Below, one piece after another: positions 36,931 to 48,964 of a stretch of DNA of 64,000 bases. Numbering within the stretch: the first letter of the stretch is position 1; every line of letters begins with the position of its first letter. Made by a program: the position numbers and the translations under genes. Source of the stretch: Mantis religiosa (lineage: Eukaryota > Arthropoda > Insecta > Mantodea > Mantidae); NCBI GenBank assembly GCA_030765055.1, contig CM060953.1:187083782-187147781 (forward strand). Reading direction: 5' to 3'. The notes under the pieces were generated by a model. That model had not been told where the DNA came from. It did no database searches and saw only the letters and a list, made by a program, of their open reading frames with translations.

Positions 36931-38066
36931 TGATGAACGTTTTTTTTTATATATTTTTTTTTTGTTTTTATTTTAAATCCCGAGAAATACGTGTGCTACT
37001 TCTGCGCTTTTCCTATTATTAGCGGTTCTGGCGATTTCACTGGTCCGTATCGAGTAAACGCTAGGTAACAACTGGAAACTCCCCGAAGATGCCGTTATTT
37101 GTAGAAATGCAAGACTAACCACTTTCCCAGAAGAAAATCGTAATGGATTTCTCTTGCTTGTTATGTGCTCCTTGGGTAGTGGATTTGAAGAACGGAAAAA
37201 CGCTCGTCTTTTTGATGAAAGTAAAAGTGGGAGCATCAGGTGTGAAGCAACGGAAATTTTCCAAATAGTTCCAGCAACATGTGATCAGGGCCCTCTTGCT
37301 ATACTAAAAGCTTTCAACAATTTAGACACTCTTTCCATGTCTAACACCGAAGTTTCATTAACATTACTTATTTAATTTACAGCCAAGTTTGCTGTGTTTC
37401 CTAACCTTTAGGTACCTGATTTCTATTTTTAGCATTAAAGTATTAAAGATAAAGCTTTCAGAACATTTCTCACTTTGTGTTGAATATTTCTGCAAAGAGC
37501 ATTTTGCAGTTTTAAACAAGCCCATATCTTTGATCTTAATTTACGTGCGTAATAAATAACAAAATCGTGATTATTGATTTGTTTTAATATGCTGATTATT
37601 TTTGTGAAAATGTTACAGTTAACATGTATTCTGGAAATGTTGGGTTTGGACTTGAGCATGTAATGGTGTTTGCATGTTTAAAGAGTTTGTTTAGAAACCC
37701 TGATTTTCTAACTTTTTTATTCATTGAATAGACATCCTGAAATGTTACAGAAATTCTTCCTCTGTATACCCAAAGTTCTTATTTTTACTCTTAATTTACT
37801 TCTTATAACGCCTACCCCACTCTAGAGAGTGGAGAAAGTATTTGGCATTCCATCCAACGTACAAATGGTTACAAAAACGCACGTTTAGAGACCCGCTGAG
37901 GGAACAATAATTTTTGAAGAAATAAAAAACTTATGATACGCGAGAGGAGGGCATAACTTAAAAGCGAAAAGAGTGAGAAATTTAGTTTCTAAAATTGTTT
38001 AAATTTACCAGATAAAAAAGTATATCTCGTTAAGAGAGCAACTTTATTATAGCATTATACATTTCC
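36931..38066. other. Background, no gene seen
   Basis: AT-rich; a 73-codon plus-strand frame at 37154-37375 has no motif. Confidence 0.4.
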
Positions 38067-38297
38067 GTCCGCCTCGGTAGCGTAGATGGTAGCGAGTCTG
38101 CCTTACCTTCAAGAGGTCCCGAGTTCGAATCTCGGTCAGGGTGATATATCTGGATAATTTTTTTGCAGGGTTTTCCCTTATCCTGATAAACGAATGTTTG
38201 GTAATTCTAAGCTCTGTGTACCTTGGGCTCATTTGAGCATCATTTCACCCATTCAATTTACCGTCCGATATGACTTAACGTTGGAGGACGTAAATTA

Positions 38298-38329
<32 letters not shown>
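38067..38329 (+). repeat. SINE family A, best-preserved copy with poly(A)
   Basis: It is full length: head 'cgcctcggtagcgtagatgg', B box 'gtcccgagttcgaatctcgg', body with 'ttcccttatcctgataaac', the 'gatatgacttaacgttgg' zone, 'aggacgtaaatta', then about 31 A residues. It serves as the family reference here. The long A-tail suggests a younger insertion. Confidence 0.95.
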
Positions 38330-38332
<3 letters not shown>

Positions 38333-39005
38333 ATTTCCGAGATACGTTGCTATTTAGCTTGCATTTTTTAGGGATAGGGAGAAGTAAAGCTCCATTTAGT
38401 TTACATGTGACTGTTTTCAAAAATTCAAGTAGTGCTTCAGTCCCTTTTAACAAAGAATTGTGTTATATCATTTCTGGAAATCTTCTCCATTAACACAAAG
38501 TAGGCAGGAAAGTAAGCTTTTGCGATAATAGCTCGCAGAACACATTTAAAATTAAACGATAGACTGCAAAATCCAAGTTAATGTGACACGTCAAATTTGT
38601 GTGGTTTGTTAGGAACTGTTAATGGGTATGTTAAGAACTATTTCAGTTTGAAATAGTATGCATTGGTAAATGGGATGCTAAAATTTATTTTCGTGGGGCT
38701 AGTTGTAACCGAAGGAAAAATTTCTGTGGACTAACTTAGAAAAGTTGATCCGGAAATGGCATCTGAATGCTGGCGCCCTGCAGTGTTCATGACTGGTGTT
38801 AAGGCCGGTTTGCACCAAAACCCTGCTGAGCTCTGAAGTCTGCAATCGCTAACTGCACCTACCGAGGAATGCGCACTTATAGGTGCTCAGCTCTCTTTAA
38901 ACTTGGAGGCGTTGAACATATTGTGAAATTTAACATCGACATACCTTATTCTTGGAATTATTTACCAAGGAACAATTAACCCTTCTGATGTCATGTTTTT
39001 CTAAA

Positions 39006-39150
39006 TCGGGGACGTCGTATTGGAGGTGAATGAATGAAAATGGTTGATACACTTAACTGAGTTCGGAGTTTCTATGAGAGATACCTGAACAATAATTATC
39101 CAAGTAGTGAACCCTAATTAAGCTTCAAACTCGAGACTTCCACACCACAG
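39006..39150 (-). repeat. SINE family A, highly degenerate copy
   Basis: The minus strand keeps traces of the B box ('ctcgagtttgaagctt'), the 'ggataattattgttcagg' body and the 'cattttcattcattcacc' zone. It is much more diverged than its relatives. Confidence 0.5.
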
Positions 39151-40035
39151 AGTTGGACTTTATTTGCTCGTTATTAAAGTCACGCCGACTGCTTATGCTC
39201 TTATAAATTAGAATTACTGGAGTCCAATACCCTCTACTCATTTTCAGTACAGTGACATGAATGACAAAAACCGTATTGCAGATTATGCATTTTCTCTCGG
39301 TTCATTTGCAGAACACAAATTTCTCACGGTAAACCAGCTTCAAGGATACGAGTCTGGCATTTGCATTTTTAAAAATATGTTAACAACATTTCTGCGTATA
39401 TTTCGAAACCTCAGTGGCGTAATTGGAACACACTGTTTCAGAATTTAATTCAGTAACATTTGACATTGAAATTGTTGTACGCAACCACGGCACCTCTTTG
39501 TGTGCGTGAAACGGGCATCCCAAAGGAGCCCCTCAGCCTTCGACGAAGTGGCTGCGAGAAGAGCTGAATCAGCTGTTCTTTAATGAACGCACAGCTTCCC
39601 TATGTGATTCACTGTTGTAGTAATGTCACTTGTGAAGTCATCCCTGAATAAGGCCACTTTTTCCTCCAAGGGTATTAGCGTACTTGGAATCAGCGCCAAG
39701 TTTGCTACCAGAGGTTATCGCAGGGATAGCAGTAACTTTGGATATGACCTCATTGAGATTGGCAAGGAAAAGTTTATTTAGCATCCTAAGTTTTAATATT
39801 ACATGTTCCATTAGCTGAGACAATGATTTGGATAGCAATCATGCAGCCTTAATTCTTTATACGCGGTATGATGGCCAGAAATACGGTTTGTAGCTTATGT
39901 TTTCTTAACAGAGTTTCACTATAAAATGCTGTGGTTGTTTTTTTAGAAGTTTATATGCACTTTGAAACCAACGAGTAACGAAATTCATTCGGTTCCTTTG
40001 TCTTTTCTTTTGTAATTTAGCTCCTGCAGTGTTAA

Positions 40036-41665
40036 GGGAATGCAGCACCGAAATTGGCTAAAAATATGGGAAAAAATAATAATTTTGTTTTTGAGCTAAT
40101 AAAATACTTTGAACCTTATAGTATCATAATACAACTAAATTTATGAGTTTCAAGCATTTAAATACCTTCATATGACAATTTAAATGCCCGTGCGCACCTG
40201 CATAGCGGCCCTTGGATTCACAGAATTCTGTCATTTGAGTTCGATTGAACGTACTAAATTAATACATTTGAAATTAGCAGGCAAAGTTTCTGGTGGAATT
40301 TTGTGTGTTGGTATGATGGTTATTTCTTACAATATGTGGCACCATGGAAACAAAACACTGGCTGCAAACATTGACAGCAAATAGTAATTTTTATATTTTG
40401 CTTTTGTGTGAATTTCTAACTTGGAGGTGATTTTTTTGTTTCTCTTTAAACCACATACTGTTTATATATAATTGATGAGTTTTATTCTACTTCAAAACGT
40501 GCATATAACTGTTATATAGGTTATAGGTAAAACATTCTTTGAAACAACTGACCTCTTGATGACTGTGTACATAGTTAGGATCATGAATAGGCTAAACGAT
40601 ACATGGGAAGAAACATCTAAACATGACACAACAATGTGAACATACTTGAGGCCTGATGTGATAAGAAAATTACTGGCTGTGTACCAAAGGCTGGCTTTAG
40701 ATGAAATCCTAAGGAGATGAACATTGGGTAAGACACAAAATGCAAATGAAAGTTTACATAACATGATATGGCATAATTGTCCAAAAGAAATATTTGTGTC
40801 AAAGAAGAGACGTCAGGTTACGGTGACATCAACCACCAGGGAATTCAATTTTGGTTGTTCTGCCTCACTCAAGCTGCAGTCCGACATAATGGACACAGAT
40901 TTCACCAGCATCTCTAAAAATTAGTAAAGAAAAGGACCAATTACGCTTACTTCATTCAGCAATTTCTGTGAAAGTAACTTCTAAAACATCCAGAAGGAAA
41001 CTGAAATTGAAGAAAACTGCTGCAGAAAAGAGAGGAAAGAGGCAAGAGTGTCCAACTTACCTATCTGGAGGGTTTTAGTCTCCTTCAAGGCATGTAGCTG
41101 AGAAGGAAAATGTTTTGAATTTTAAAATTTGATTTACTCAGTTATAGTTTTTTCAACATTTTTTGTCATGCAAAATGTTCCACACAATGCAGTTTTGATT
41201 CAGTTCCTCTAAAATTTTCAACACATGTTCTTAGAAAGCAAGCAAAGGTTTCTATCATATGAATTTTTAATATTCATTATATTTTTAAAGTTATTGATAT
41301 AAAAAGTCACAGGTTTAATCATTTTTTGTCTTTTTGTTTGCTCCATACCTATTTTTTTTTTTTTTTTTTTTTTTTACTTTGGAACTAAAAGTAGTATAAG
41401 AAATTCATATGATAGATCTTTTCTTCATAACCATCTGAATATTTTTAGAAATAGAAAAATTAAAATTTTGAAAATTTTCATCACGTAGAGCGGTTTGAAT
41501 TTTGCCCAAATTTTGAATTTCACAAATTAATTACTCAAAAACTATTAAAGATATAAAAACCAAATTTTGAATTCTGTGTCCACTATGCATCAGAACTAAG
41601 TGGTAAAAATTTCAGCAAGATTGGTTGAAGATTACTAGATTTGGGGTTTTCGGTGCTGCATCCCC
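40036..41665 (+). mobile_element. Mutator-like (Phantom-type) DNA transposon, decayed
   Basis: Terminal inverted repeats GGGAATGCAGCACCGAAA (40036) and, on the minus strand, GGGGATGCAGCACCGAAA (ending 41665) match at 17 of 18 positions. The element interrupts a SINE, which independently fixes both ends. Inside is a transposase-like frame at about 40508-40923. Target duplication is unclear: gttaa(g) on the left against gtaag on the right, shorter than the 8-11 bp usual for MULEs. Confidence 0.8.
40508..40923 (+). pseudogene. MULE transposase C-terminal fragment
   Basis: One plus-strand frame carries a TLGKTQNANESL segment followed by MIWHNCPKEIFVS (about 40720-40800). This N-x-NES(L/F)...(I/V)W...CPK pattern is characteristic of Mutator-like transposases found in many copies in insect and cnidarian genomes. 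Just upstream is LRPDVIRKLLAVYQRLALDE, the usual preceding helix. At least two in-frame TGA codons (near 40640 and 40718) break it, so it is not functional. A further 66-codon frame at 40184-40384 inside the element may be an N-terminal remnant; I cannot confirm that. Confidence 0.6.
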
Positions 41666-41845
41666 GTAAGTCATATCCTGCGATGAATAAAGTGAGTGAA
41701 ATGATACTCACACGACACTCATCTTTCAGGATAAGGGAAACCCCCGGAATAAACCTTATTTGGATAACACCTTGAACGAGATTCGAACTCGTGAACTCTT
41801 GAACGTGCAGCAGACACTACCACCTACGCTACAGAGGCGGGCTTT

Positions 41846-43488
41846 AAATGTTTTGCAGAGATTGTAAACTGTTTCCATGGGGGCACTCCTGACGACAGGA
41901 AAATATATCACAGATTCTCAACTGTTTATAGTTTCAATCATGAAAAATTCTAGTTTTTTTATTTGCATTGTAATTTCCTTTAATGACTTTTACTGCATGC
42001 TGCCATAAACCCAAACGCCTGATAACGTGCCGTAAGTCAAAGAACAGAAGCATAACTCCAGGCACGGAACAATCTCATCGCAACCACTGCAACGGATTCA
42101 GCGGTCAGCCACTGCAATTTGCTGAATTCAACCAAAATGATCAACGACAGGGAAAGAGGAAGCATGTTCGGGCAAATTATCGCTGCGGTTCGTTGCCTGG
42201 GATTCCCCTGTTGTTGAATGAAGTTACTTCGGACACGAATAGAAGCAGTTTTGGCTCGTAACTGCCAATCCTTGATTTACCGCTTTCATGCTGATTACAT
42301 AACGTTACTACTCGCATTAAAACTGCTTTTGGTGGTTGTAACAATTGAAATTCCTTTGTTATTGACAGTATAATCCCATTAGCTGATTTATGTTTTGATC
42401 AATAGTTCCAATTCCACCCAAAATATTAATGGAAAAAACTATAAAACACTGACAAAATATTACAAACCAGGGTGCATTTTTTTAGGTTTGATACTGCACA
42501 TCTTAATTTTATCCACATTTTTCACAAATTAGGCGCAATGTAGCAAACATTTGCAAAGTTGAGGGACGTTTACTATTGTTTATGCACATACCGAGTGCGT
42601 TAATACTCAGTAGGATTTAGTTCAAGTCCTGAGTTCGGTTTCCTCAACATGTTTCACCATTTAAAGTGCTTTGCGCACCCAGTATTTAAGTCGAATGTTG
42701 ACGGTATTGAAGAGGTTCGGAACATAAGTATATAACATTTCGGTGCAATTAAGAAAATTTATACCCGAGCAAATATTTTGCATCAATTCAAGTTGAAAGT
42801 TTGGGAGAAAAAAAATTAAGAACACAAAAATATGAGTAATTCATTTTAATCAACCTGTACACAAGAGCTTAATTTGGGAATTTAGACGCAAAATGCAGTT
42901 TGAAGTCTAATATATTTCATCCAAAGAGAAGGCAAAAATAGTCTTTTTTGTACATTAACTATTAAATAAGTAAAATGAGCTGTCTAGTGGCAGAGAATGA
43001 ATACGTTGTATACATTTTCCCTTGCTGAAAGTTCTACGTATGGACATTGAGTCAGTGCACTTTACTCACACATAGGGCTGAAAAGTCCTGGACCATAGAA
43101 ACTTCAGTGAACAAGGCGGGAACTGTTCATCTTGGCTACCAAAGGGTTGTCGAAGATGGTGAGCGCTCCATGTTGAAGTGTTGGCAAACAATGGAACTAG
43201 CAAGTTGTGCAGTACCACGCTTCGCGAGGCAAGGTCGTTGATCCCGTACTTCCTTAGCCTTGGCTACTTCTCCCTACAACACCAGTAGGGCGAGTTCTGC
43301 AACTTTGCTCACCATTTCATTTCTCACTGGCCGCATCTCATCTCGAGAGGCATTTTTCTCATATTCTCTTAATTTCTGTGATAGAGTTTGGTATTATGAC
43401 CTTCGGTATCGAAATTTCAACAGAATCGCATTTTTTGAGTTCTTTCACCCCGCTCCCTCTGTAAGTGATGTGTACAGATACTCTGATA
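41846..43488. other. Background, no gene seen
   Basis: GC rises at 41985-42260 and 43050-43460. Frames there (92 and 77 codons) have no motif I recognise; they could be remnants of older elements. Confidence 0.35.
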
Positions 43489-45043
43489 AATAATTGGACA
43501 AAGCAGTGTACTAAGTTTTGAAAGTGAGAATCAACACTTGATGTACTATTTTATTGAAATTAATGATAATCGAAGTTACATGGTTCGTTATTCTAAGAAA
43601 ATAAATGTTATTTCACATGAAAATTATATACTGTGTGATTTTTTATGAATTAAAAAGAAATATGGCATTTTCTGGCCCTCAAAAGTAATCGGACATAATT
43701 TGAGTGTGATACAAAATATGTCTTAGTACTTTGTGACTGTCCCTCTTCTTTTCACTACTCTCAGCGAATTTGGCATGCTGTAAACCAGGTTTTTAGATAG
43801 ACTGTAGAAAGTTTGCTCCATTCCTCTTACAACCTCTCCTTCAAGTGATGGGGTCTTCCGCACGGCCTTCTCCAGTTTATCCCATAGCTGTTGCTTCTAT
43901 GGGATTAAGATCCAGGGACTGAGGGGGTGGATGCAGTACATGAGGACAGTTGTAAAGTAACCATAGCTACACAATGTGGGACGGATGCTTCGGATCATTA
44001 TCCTGATAAAATAAGAAGCTGCCCAAAATACCCATCATTTCTGCACTTTGTTTTAAATTTTGCTGTAATAGTCCAAGATAGACTTCCTTGTTTATGGTTG
44101 TCTATGAACGCCAGCTTTCCCACTCCCGTAGAGGAAATACAGCCCCATACCATTACAGTCCCTCCGCCGTGTTTGACGGTGCCTTGTAAATTGCGCTGTT
44201 CCAGCTCCGTGTTTGGTTTCCTCCACACAACCACCCTGCCATCGAAACCAGCAAGGCTGTCTTTGCTTTCGTCACAAAAAAGAACCTGGTCCCACCAATC
44301 GGTTGTCTTTGGCAAATTGTAATCGCTTCCTTTTATTCTTACTGGAAATGTATGTTTTTTTTTTTTTTTCTGGCTACGCGACCATTACAATGTTGTTTTC
44401 GCAAGGCCCTTCTGACCGTTTCAGGGCTGTCAGTCCCAGTTCTTCCTGAATCTCAGCACAAATCATCGGAACACTTATACACGGATTCCGTTTTACCTTC
44501 CGCATAATGTAAGACTCCTGCCTATCGGTAAGAAGTTTTGGTCGCCCTGGCTTTGCTCGAGATTCAATTCTGTCTTCATATTTATACCGGTGAATTATGT
44601 ACCTAACTGTACTTTTGCTAAGCTTCACAATGTCTGCTATTTCCCGGTATGTTTTGTTCTTTTTATAGTGATAGATCACTGTCTCTGTTCAAAGGTACTC
44701 TGCTTATGTACTCCGAGCAGGTACTCTGGGCCACTCTTGCCTTCTTGGTGTACAATTGACGTACTTTGACGATGCTGTTTTGTCTAATGACAGACTTCAC
44801 CTGCTCGTTTCTATTGCATTTCATTTGTGCTGTCCGATTCTTTTTGTGTCGTAAACTCATGATGTAAACAAGGTTGAATGGGGAAGCTCTTAGTTTAGCC
44901 ACATTTTCAATCTCTAAAATGGATATTCATAGCAAATAACTTAATTCAAAGCTTAACACAAGGAGTACCTTGAGATTGATACACATAATCTATCCTGCTT
45001 TATACAGCACTCCATAGTGAAATGCAAAGTCTGTCCGATTATT
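43489..45043 (-). mobile_element. Tc1-like DNA transposon, decayed
   Basis: The element is 1555 bp between TA dinucleotides (43487-43488 and 45044-45045). The ends are AATAATTGGACA and, inverted, AATAATCGGACA. A second copy of the end motif ('agtaatcggacataatt') lies at 43684, about 190 bp inside the left end. The transposase is on the minus strand. Size, TA target and DD34E landmarks are typical of the Tc1 group. Confidence 0.9.
43745..44862 (-). pseudogene. Tc1-like transposase, frameshifted
   Basis: Pieces in order: an N-terminal part from MSLRHKKNR (44862); a paired-like helix-turn-helix region (YREIADIVKLSKSTVRYI, then a GRPKLL linker) in the frame 44374-44679; VLFCDES with the first catalytic Asp; HGGGTVMVWGCIS; QDNDPKH with the second Asp; and DLNPIE with the catalytic Glu near 43895. 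The Asp of 'QD' and this Glu are separated by 34 codons, as in DD34E. Frame changes between pieces and an in-frame TAG after the second Asp make it inactive. Confidence 0.88.
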
Positions 45044-45047
45044 TATG

Positions 45048-45232
45048 GGAGTCTGTGTAGTGTGTCTACCTCATGATCAAGAGGTTCCAAGTTTGAATCT
45101 TACTCAGGGCGAGTTATCTAGATAAGGCTTTTTTTTCCCGGTTCTCCATTATCCGAAAGAGGAAGACACAGCTCTTAAGCTCTATGGACTGTGTGCTCAT
45201 TTGAGCATCATTTCACCCATTCTATTATCGTC
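45048..45232 (+). repeat. SINE family A copy next to Tc1 element
   Basis: Head 'gtgtagtgtgtctacctcat', decayed B box 'caagtttgaatcttactc', body and 'gagcatcatttcacccattc' zone; the 3' tail is cut. It begins within a few bases of the transposon's right TA, but no SINE sequence is visible on the other side of the transposon, so a nested insertion is not proven. Confidence 0.8.
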
Positions 45233-45842
45233 ACACAATAGCAACACCATTCCCTCACTACTACCAAGAGCAATGAAACTGGAAATATCAAGTTAAACAT
45301 CAGTAATAATCTAGAATTGGTTATGCTAATAGACGAATACATTGGATTTTAATGTTTGAAATATTTTATATATAGTAGCGTGTTATATCACGACTGCTAA
45401 AGAGCTGCTAATATTTAAGAGTTCCCCCAAAAAAGGATTCCTCAATATATCTTGCAATAACTTTGAGTGTTGTTCCTTTTGAAACTCAATACAACAATGT
45501 CAATCATACTTTTTCTAGTTAAGCAGTCCCACCACTAGATGTGATCGAAGGTGTGAACGTTGGCTTCATAAGCCTGAACATCCACTTTGAGGTGTTGTGA
45601 ATTTAATTAAGGGGTGGATATATGTGTGAAGGGAGCAGACTTCCTCCCTCTGCTCCCTTACCTGCAGCTGATTGGTTAATCGTCGTATTGCTTTGTTGCC
45701 TAGCCTTGGTTGATGCTCTTATGACTGTTACAGGGGTTCTTGTGTCTTGCCCACTGTTCATCGAGATCTTAAGGTTTTATTGGAATTAAAATATTTCTAA
45801 TGCCACCAATAAATGCCAGTACACAGTAGGCCGGTCTATTAG

Positions 45843-45965
45843 TCTCCAAGGTTAAGAGCCCAGAGTACTTAGAGCTTAGAGTTGCCTTCTATTTATCTTC
45901 ACGGAAAAACGTCATCCGTATAATTCTGACCGATATTCGAACTCGGCTACCACCACGTTACAAGT
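45843..45965 (-). repeat. SINE family A fragment
   Basis: The minus strand keeps the B box 'gagttcgaatatcgg', part of the body, and the 'agctctaagtactctgggc' zone. Head and tail are missing. Confidence 0.65.
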
Positions 45966-46469
45966 TGCTCCTCGCATTTTGCACAAGTTCTTATCACATT
46001 ACTCGACTGCAACTGTGAATATGATTAGTTGTATTTATTAAATATTGCAGTTATTCGCACATTCCTTTAGTTTTTATAATGCATACTATACCAAATAATT
46101 ATGTGCCATTCATGTTCTGATAGAGCTTTGCATGAGTTTTGGGGGCGAAATGTAACGCAATTCCCATGCGTATCAGTTCCAAATAGATATATTTTACGAA
46201 AAGCTTCAATGACTTCACAGCTACGTAATCCGTCAACGATGGAGTTTGGGAAAAGCCGTGTTCCTTGTAAAGCTGATTTGGTAAATGAAATTTAATGTAG
46301 AAAAATTGAAAGCAAATATTAAGCAAAAATATCTTCCGGGATAAGATGAATTAATTGGCGTTTTTTTTTTCCTGAAAATATTCTAGAAATATATTTAGGA
46401 ACAAGAAAGGGCACATTTTACACAATTTCTTGTTTTAAGGTTTCATAAGCTCACTATGCACATTTATTA

Positions 46470-46800
46470 CATGGCGGCGTTGAGGGGTATTGACCTTCAC
46501 TGACGAGCGCTGCATTCGCCTATTATCTGTTTACAAGTAGCTCAGTGGTTAGACCTCTTGGCTCTCACCAAGACGGCCCGGGTTCGATCCCAGGCGACCG
46601 CAAAGTGAGATTTTTGGTGGACAACACGGTGCTGGGGCGGGTTTTCTCCGGGATCTCGGGTTTCCCCCGCCATCTCATTCTACTGGTGCTCCATCTTCAT
46701 TACATGTATCATCAGTGTCACCGCCTGCGGTGCCGTATGTAGTAAAAGCGGGCGTTAAACACTACACATTTATGTTTACAAGTAGGGCGAAATATTAATA
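46470..46800. mobile_element. Family X TIR element, left part, split by SINE B
   Basis: It opens CATGGCGGCGTTGAGG after TA, like the left end of the copy at 53533. Positions 46470-46540 match the first 70 bp of that copy. After the SINE, 46786-46802 continues ('cgaaatattaatatt'), and then another copy begins. Confidence 0.7.
46541..46772 (+). repeat. SINE family B with 13-bp target-site duplication
   Basis: tRNA-like head ('ctcagtggttagacctc', B box 'cgggttcgatcccagg'), body with 'ttctccgggatctcgggt', and 3' end 'aaagcgggcgttaaacac'. It is flanked by a perfect direct repeat TGTTTACAAGTAG at 46528-46540 and 46773-46785, a clear retroposition mark. Confidence 0.95.
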
Positions 46801-46802
46801 TT

Positions 46803-47133
46803 ACTCGACAGGGCGTTGATGCGTATTGACCTTCAGGTGACCAGCACTGCGATTGTCCTTTATCGGGTCTTATCTGGTCGATTAGAAAAGTGTAATATTA
46901 GTAAGTTGACGTACAATGAGTAATTATATGAAACACAAATATAGCGATTGGAAGCTGCGTGTGTCTATATATGTTTTCTCGTGCCTGCCGATGTAATCAC
47001 GTTGCTGTCCAGAGGACATGATTATATCTGAACAGAGTATACATACACTGGTCTCGCCGTGTTTGTGCGATAAGCTGAGGTAAACGTCTCTGTACTGTGA
47101 CTTTTTTCCGATACGCCTTCTCGCTTTGCCATG
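46803..47133. mobile_element. Family X copy 2
   Basis: From 'agggcgttgatgcgtattg' it follows the copy at 53533, lacks about 100 bp in the middle, and ends CTTTGCCATG followed by TA. That end, inverted, resembles the family's left end. Confidence 0.75.
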
Positions 47134-47143
47134 TAGTAACTTC

Positions 47144-47320
47144 GCGTACTGTAAGTGATGAAACACAAATGAAGCACTTGGGAGTTGTGTGTTAAGATAG
47201 ATTAGCCAATTATTTTACAAAAATGTAAATTACCATTGCAGCATTTTGATTTCCTCTTCTTTCTCATAGTTGCAATACTCAAGCACATTATAATGATTTC
47301 TCGCGCCTGCTGATGTCACA
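47144..47320. mobile_element. Family X copy 3, internal fragment
   Basis: It starts at 'ctgtaagtgatgaaacac' right after copy 2 and matches the middle of the family ('cacttgggagttgtgt', 'tgtaaattaccattgcag', 'tttctcgcgcctgctgatg'). Both termini are missing. Confidence 0.7.
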
Positions 47321-48560
47321 GGAAAGACCTCTGTACGTTTTCTCTGTTGAGTGAGGTTGACACGAGTTCACAGCGGAACAAATATCACTATTGAATGAGA
47401 AAGATTGAAACGTTGGAGCTGTGAAATAAAGGACCTCCATTTCGTCACTCCACGGCATGATTAACGCTCAGTCTTGGAATTGCGATGATTTGAATCATTT
47501 GCGCGGATGTTTCATCTTATTCGCCGGAAATTGGTGATCCCAAATTTAATCCCAGCATATCTGTACAGCTAACTGTTGCTGTTTGAGCAAGTAACGGTTT
47601 GCACTCATGTCATAGTCGGATAGCTTTTGATTAATGATTTTAAAACACAGCTTCAAGAGCTGGTTTGAGTAGAACCTGAAACCACCACGCTGATACGTGC
47701 ATAAGCTGTGAGAAAGATGAATGAACAGCTTTTGTAAGTTTTACATCACTTTGCCGCAAGCCATTAAATTTCAGTTGCCGTGTCTTTTGATGGCTTGCCT
47801 ACCAAACCGGACACTGGTATTGAATTTCCGATAGGCTTGTTGCGTAATGAACTGGTCTTGAAAGCTGCTGTGGACGACCGGCGACATTGTTAAATCGCGT
47901 ACAGTCCTCGTTTGCCATATCGCGTTTTTGCAGTAATGCAACACGTCACTTCGCATCACGTCATGGTTTTTCTAATGCATGGGAATCACACGTTTAGAGG
48001 AATATAGACGTACATAACCCGTCCTCCCGCAGAAATTCGAAACCGTGGTTCCGTTAACTCTACCTGTGAACGATACCACACTTCTAAGGTTTCCCGTGAA
48101 GATATTTCCGTATAGCATTTCCATTCCCAAGACAAAACTGTTCTTAGTTTGTGTTTGGTTCTCAGCCTAAGTTAAGTAGAACAGTATGGAAGGATAAACA
48201 AAGGGAAATTTGTATTACCCTTCTTGAAATTATTCAGATAAGCCACGTGGAAGATCAATTATGTATAATGTCGATAGCACGGCTTGTGTACACAAAGAGC
48301 CGGCAAATAAAGTTAGTCGAGATAAAGGACTTGCCGGCATAGATTAAGTTACGTTTCTGGAAGGTGATAGAATATTCGGTTTCTTTATTGTTCTGGAACA
48401 GTCTCGAATTTATCAATGAGGTATTTAAGCAGGCGACGACTCGCCAAGAGTCAGTCGTGAACAGATGTGAAACAAGTGAGTAAACAGCTGTGAAGTGTTG
48501 TAACGAGAGCTGATGTAAACAGGTGTAATCAGAACGCTGTTGTAGATTGTGATTCTGCTG
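47321..48560. other. Background, no gene seen
   Basis: No recognisable repeat or domain. Short frames only. Confidence 0.4.
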
Positions 48561-48790
48561 CCCTGGCCGTGTGGTTTGACCGCTTGATTCTTACCAAGGC
48601 GATTCGGGTTCGATCCCCGGCCACCGCATATGAGATTTGTGATGGACAACACGGGGCTGGTTTTTTTTTCGGGATCTCCGGCTTCCCTCGCCATCAATCC
48701 ACCTATTGCTCCATTATCATCTTCCCTAGCATTCATTTCGCCATTATTCTGTCATCTACTTCTATCTCTCTCTCATACCGGGCGTAGGGC
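48561..48790 (+). repeat. SINE family B copy
   Basis: Head 'ccctggccgtgtggtttgac', B box 'cgggttcgatccccgg', body 'gtgatggacaacacgg' and 'cgggatctccggcttccc'. The 3' end departs from the 46541 copy after the 'caccatcat' zone. Confidence 0.85.
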
Positions 48791-48964
48791 TGATCACACA
48801 TCCTGGACACTTTGTCTGATCCAGAGTTTGTTCCTCAAACCGCAGCCTATAGGCTTATGGAACAAGAATTCCCTAACACCACAATATTGGTGAAACTAGT
48901 GAAGTTACAAAGTACTTGCCAGTTTCAGTGCAAGATCTCTAAAAGGAAGCTAGAATGTTACAAG

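Larger units (their letters stand above)
40009..41845 (-). repeat. SINE family A split by a MULE insertion
   Basis: The left part, 40009-40035, reads as the SINE tail on the minus strand (A-rich, then the 'aatttagctcctgcagtg' zone, ending gttaa). The right part, 41666-41845, resumes at gtaagtcatatcc and runs through the body and B box to the head ('cctctgtagcgtaggtgg'). In intact copies these two parts are contiguous, so the 1630 bp between them were inserted. Confidence 0.9.

Noticed and set aside
45044..45232. Tc1 element inserted inside the adjacent SINE A
   Set aside because: The SINE starts at the transposon's right edge, but the left flank (before 43487) shows no SINE sequence, so nesting is not supported.
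46541..46620. SINE heads (also 23566, 51443 and 55079) as possible real tRNA genes
   Set aside because: They have internal promoter boxes, but the acceptor stems do not pair and they continue into SINE bodies. The 46541 copy is flanked by a target-site duplication.
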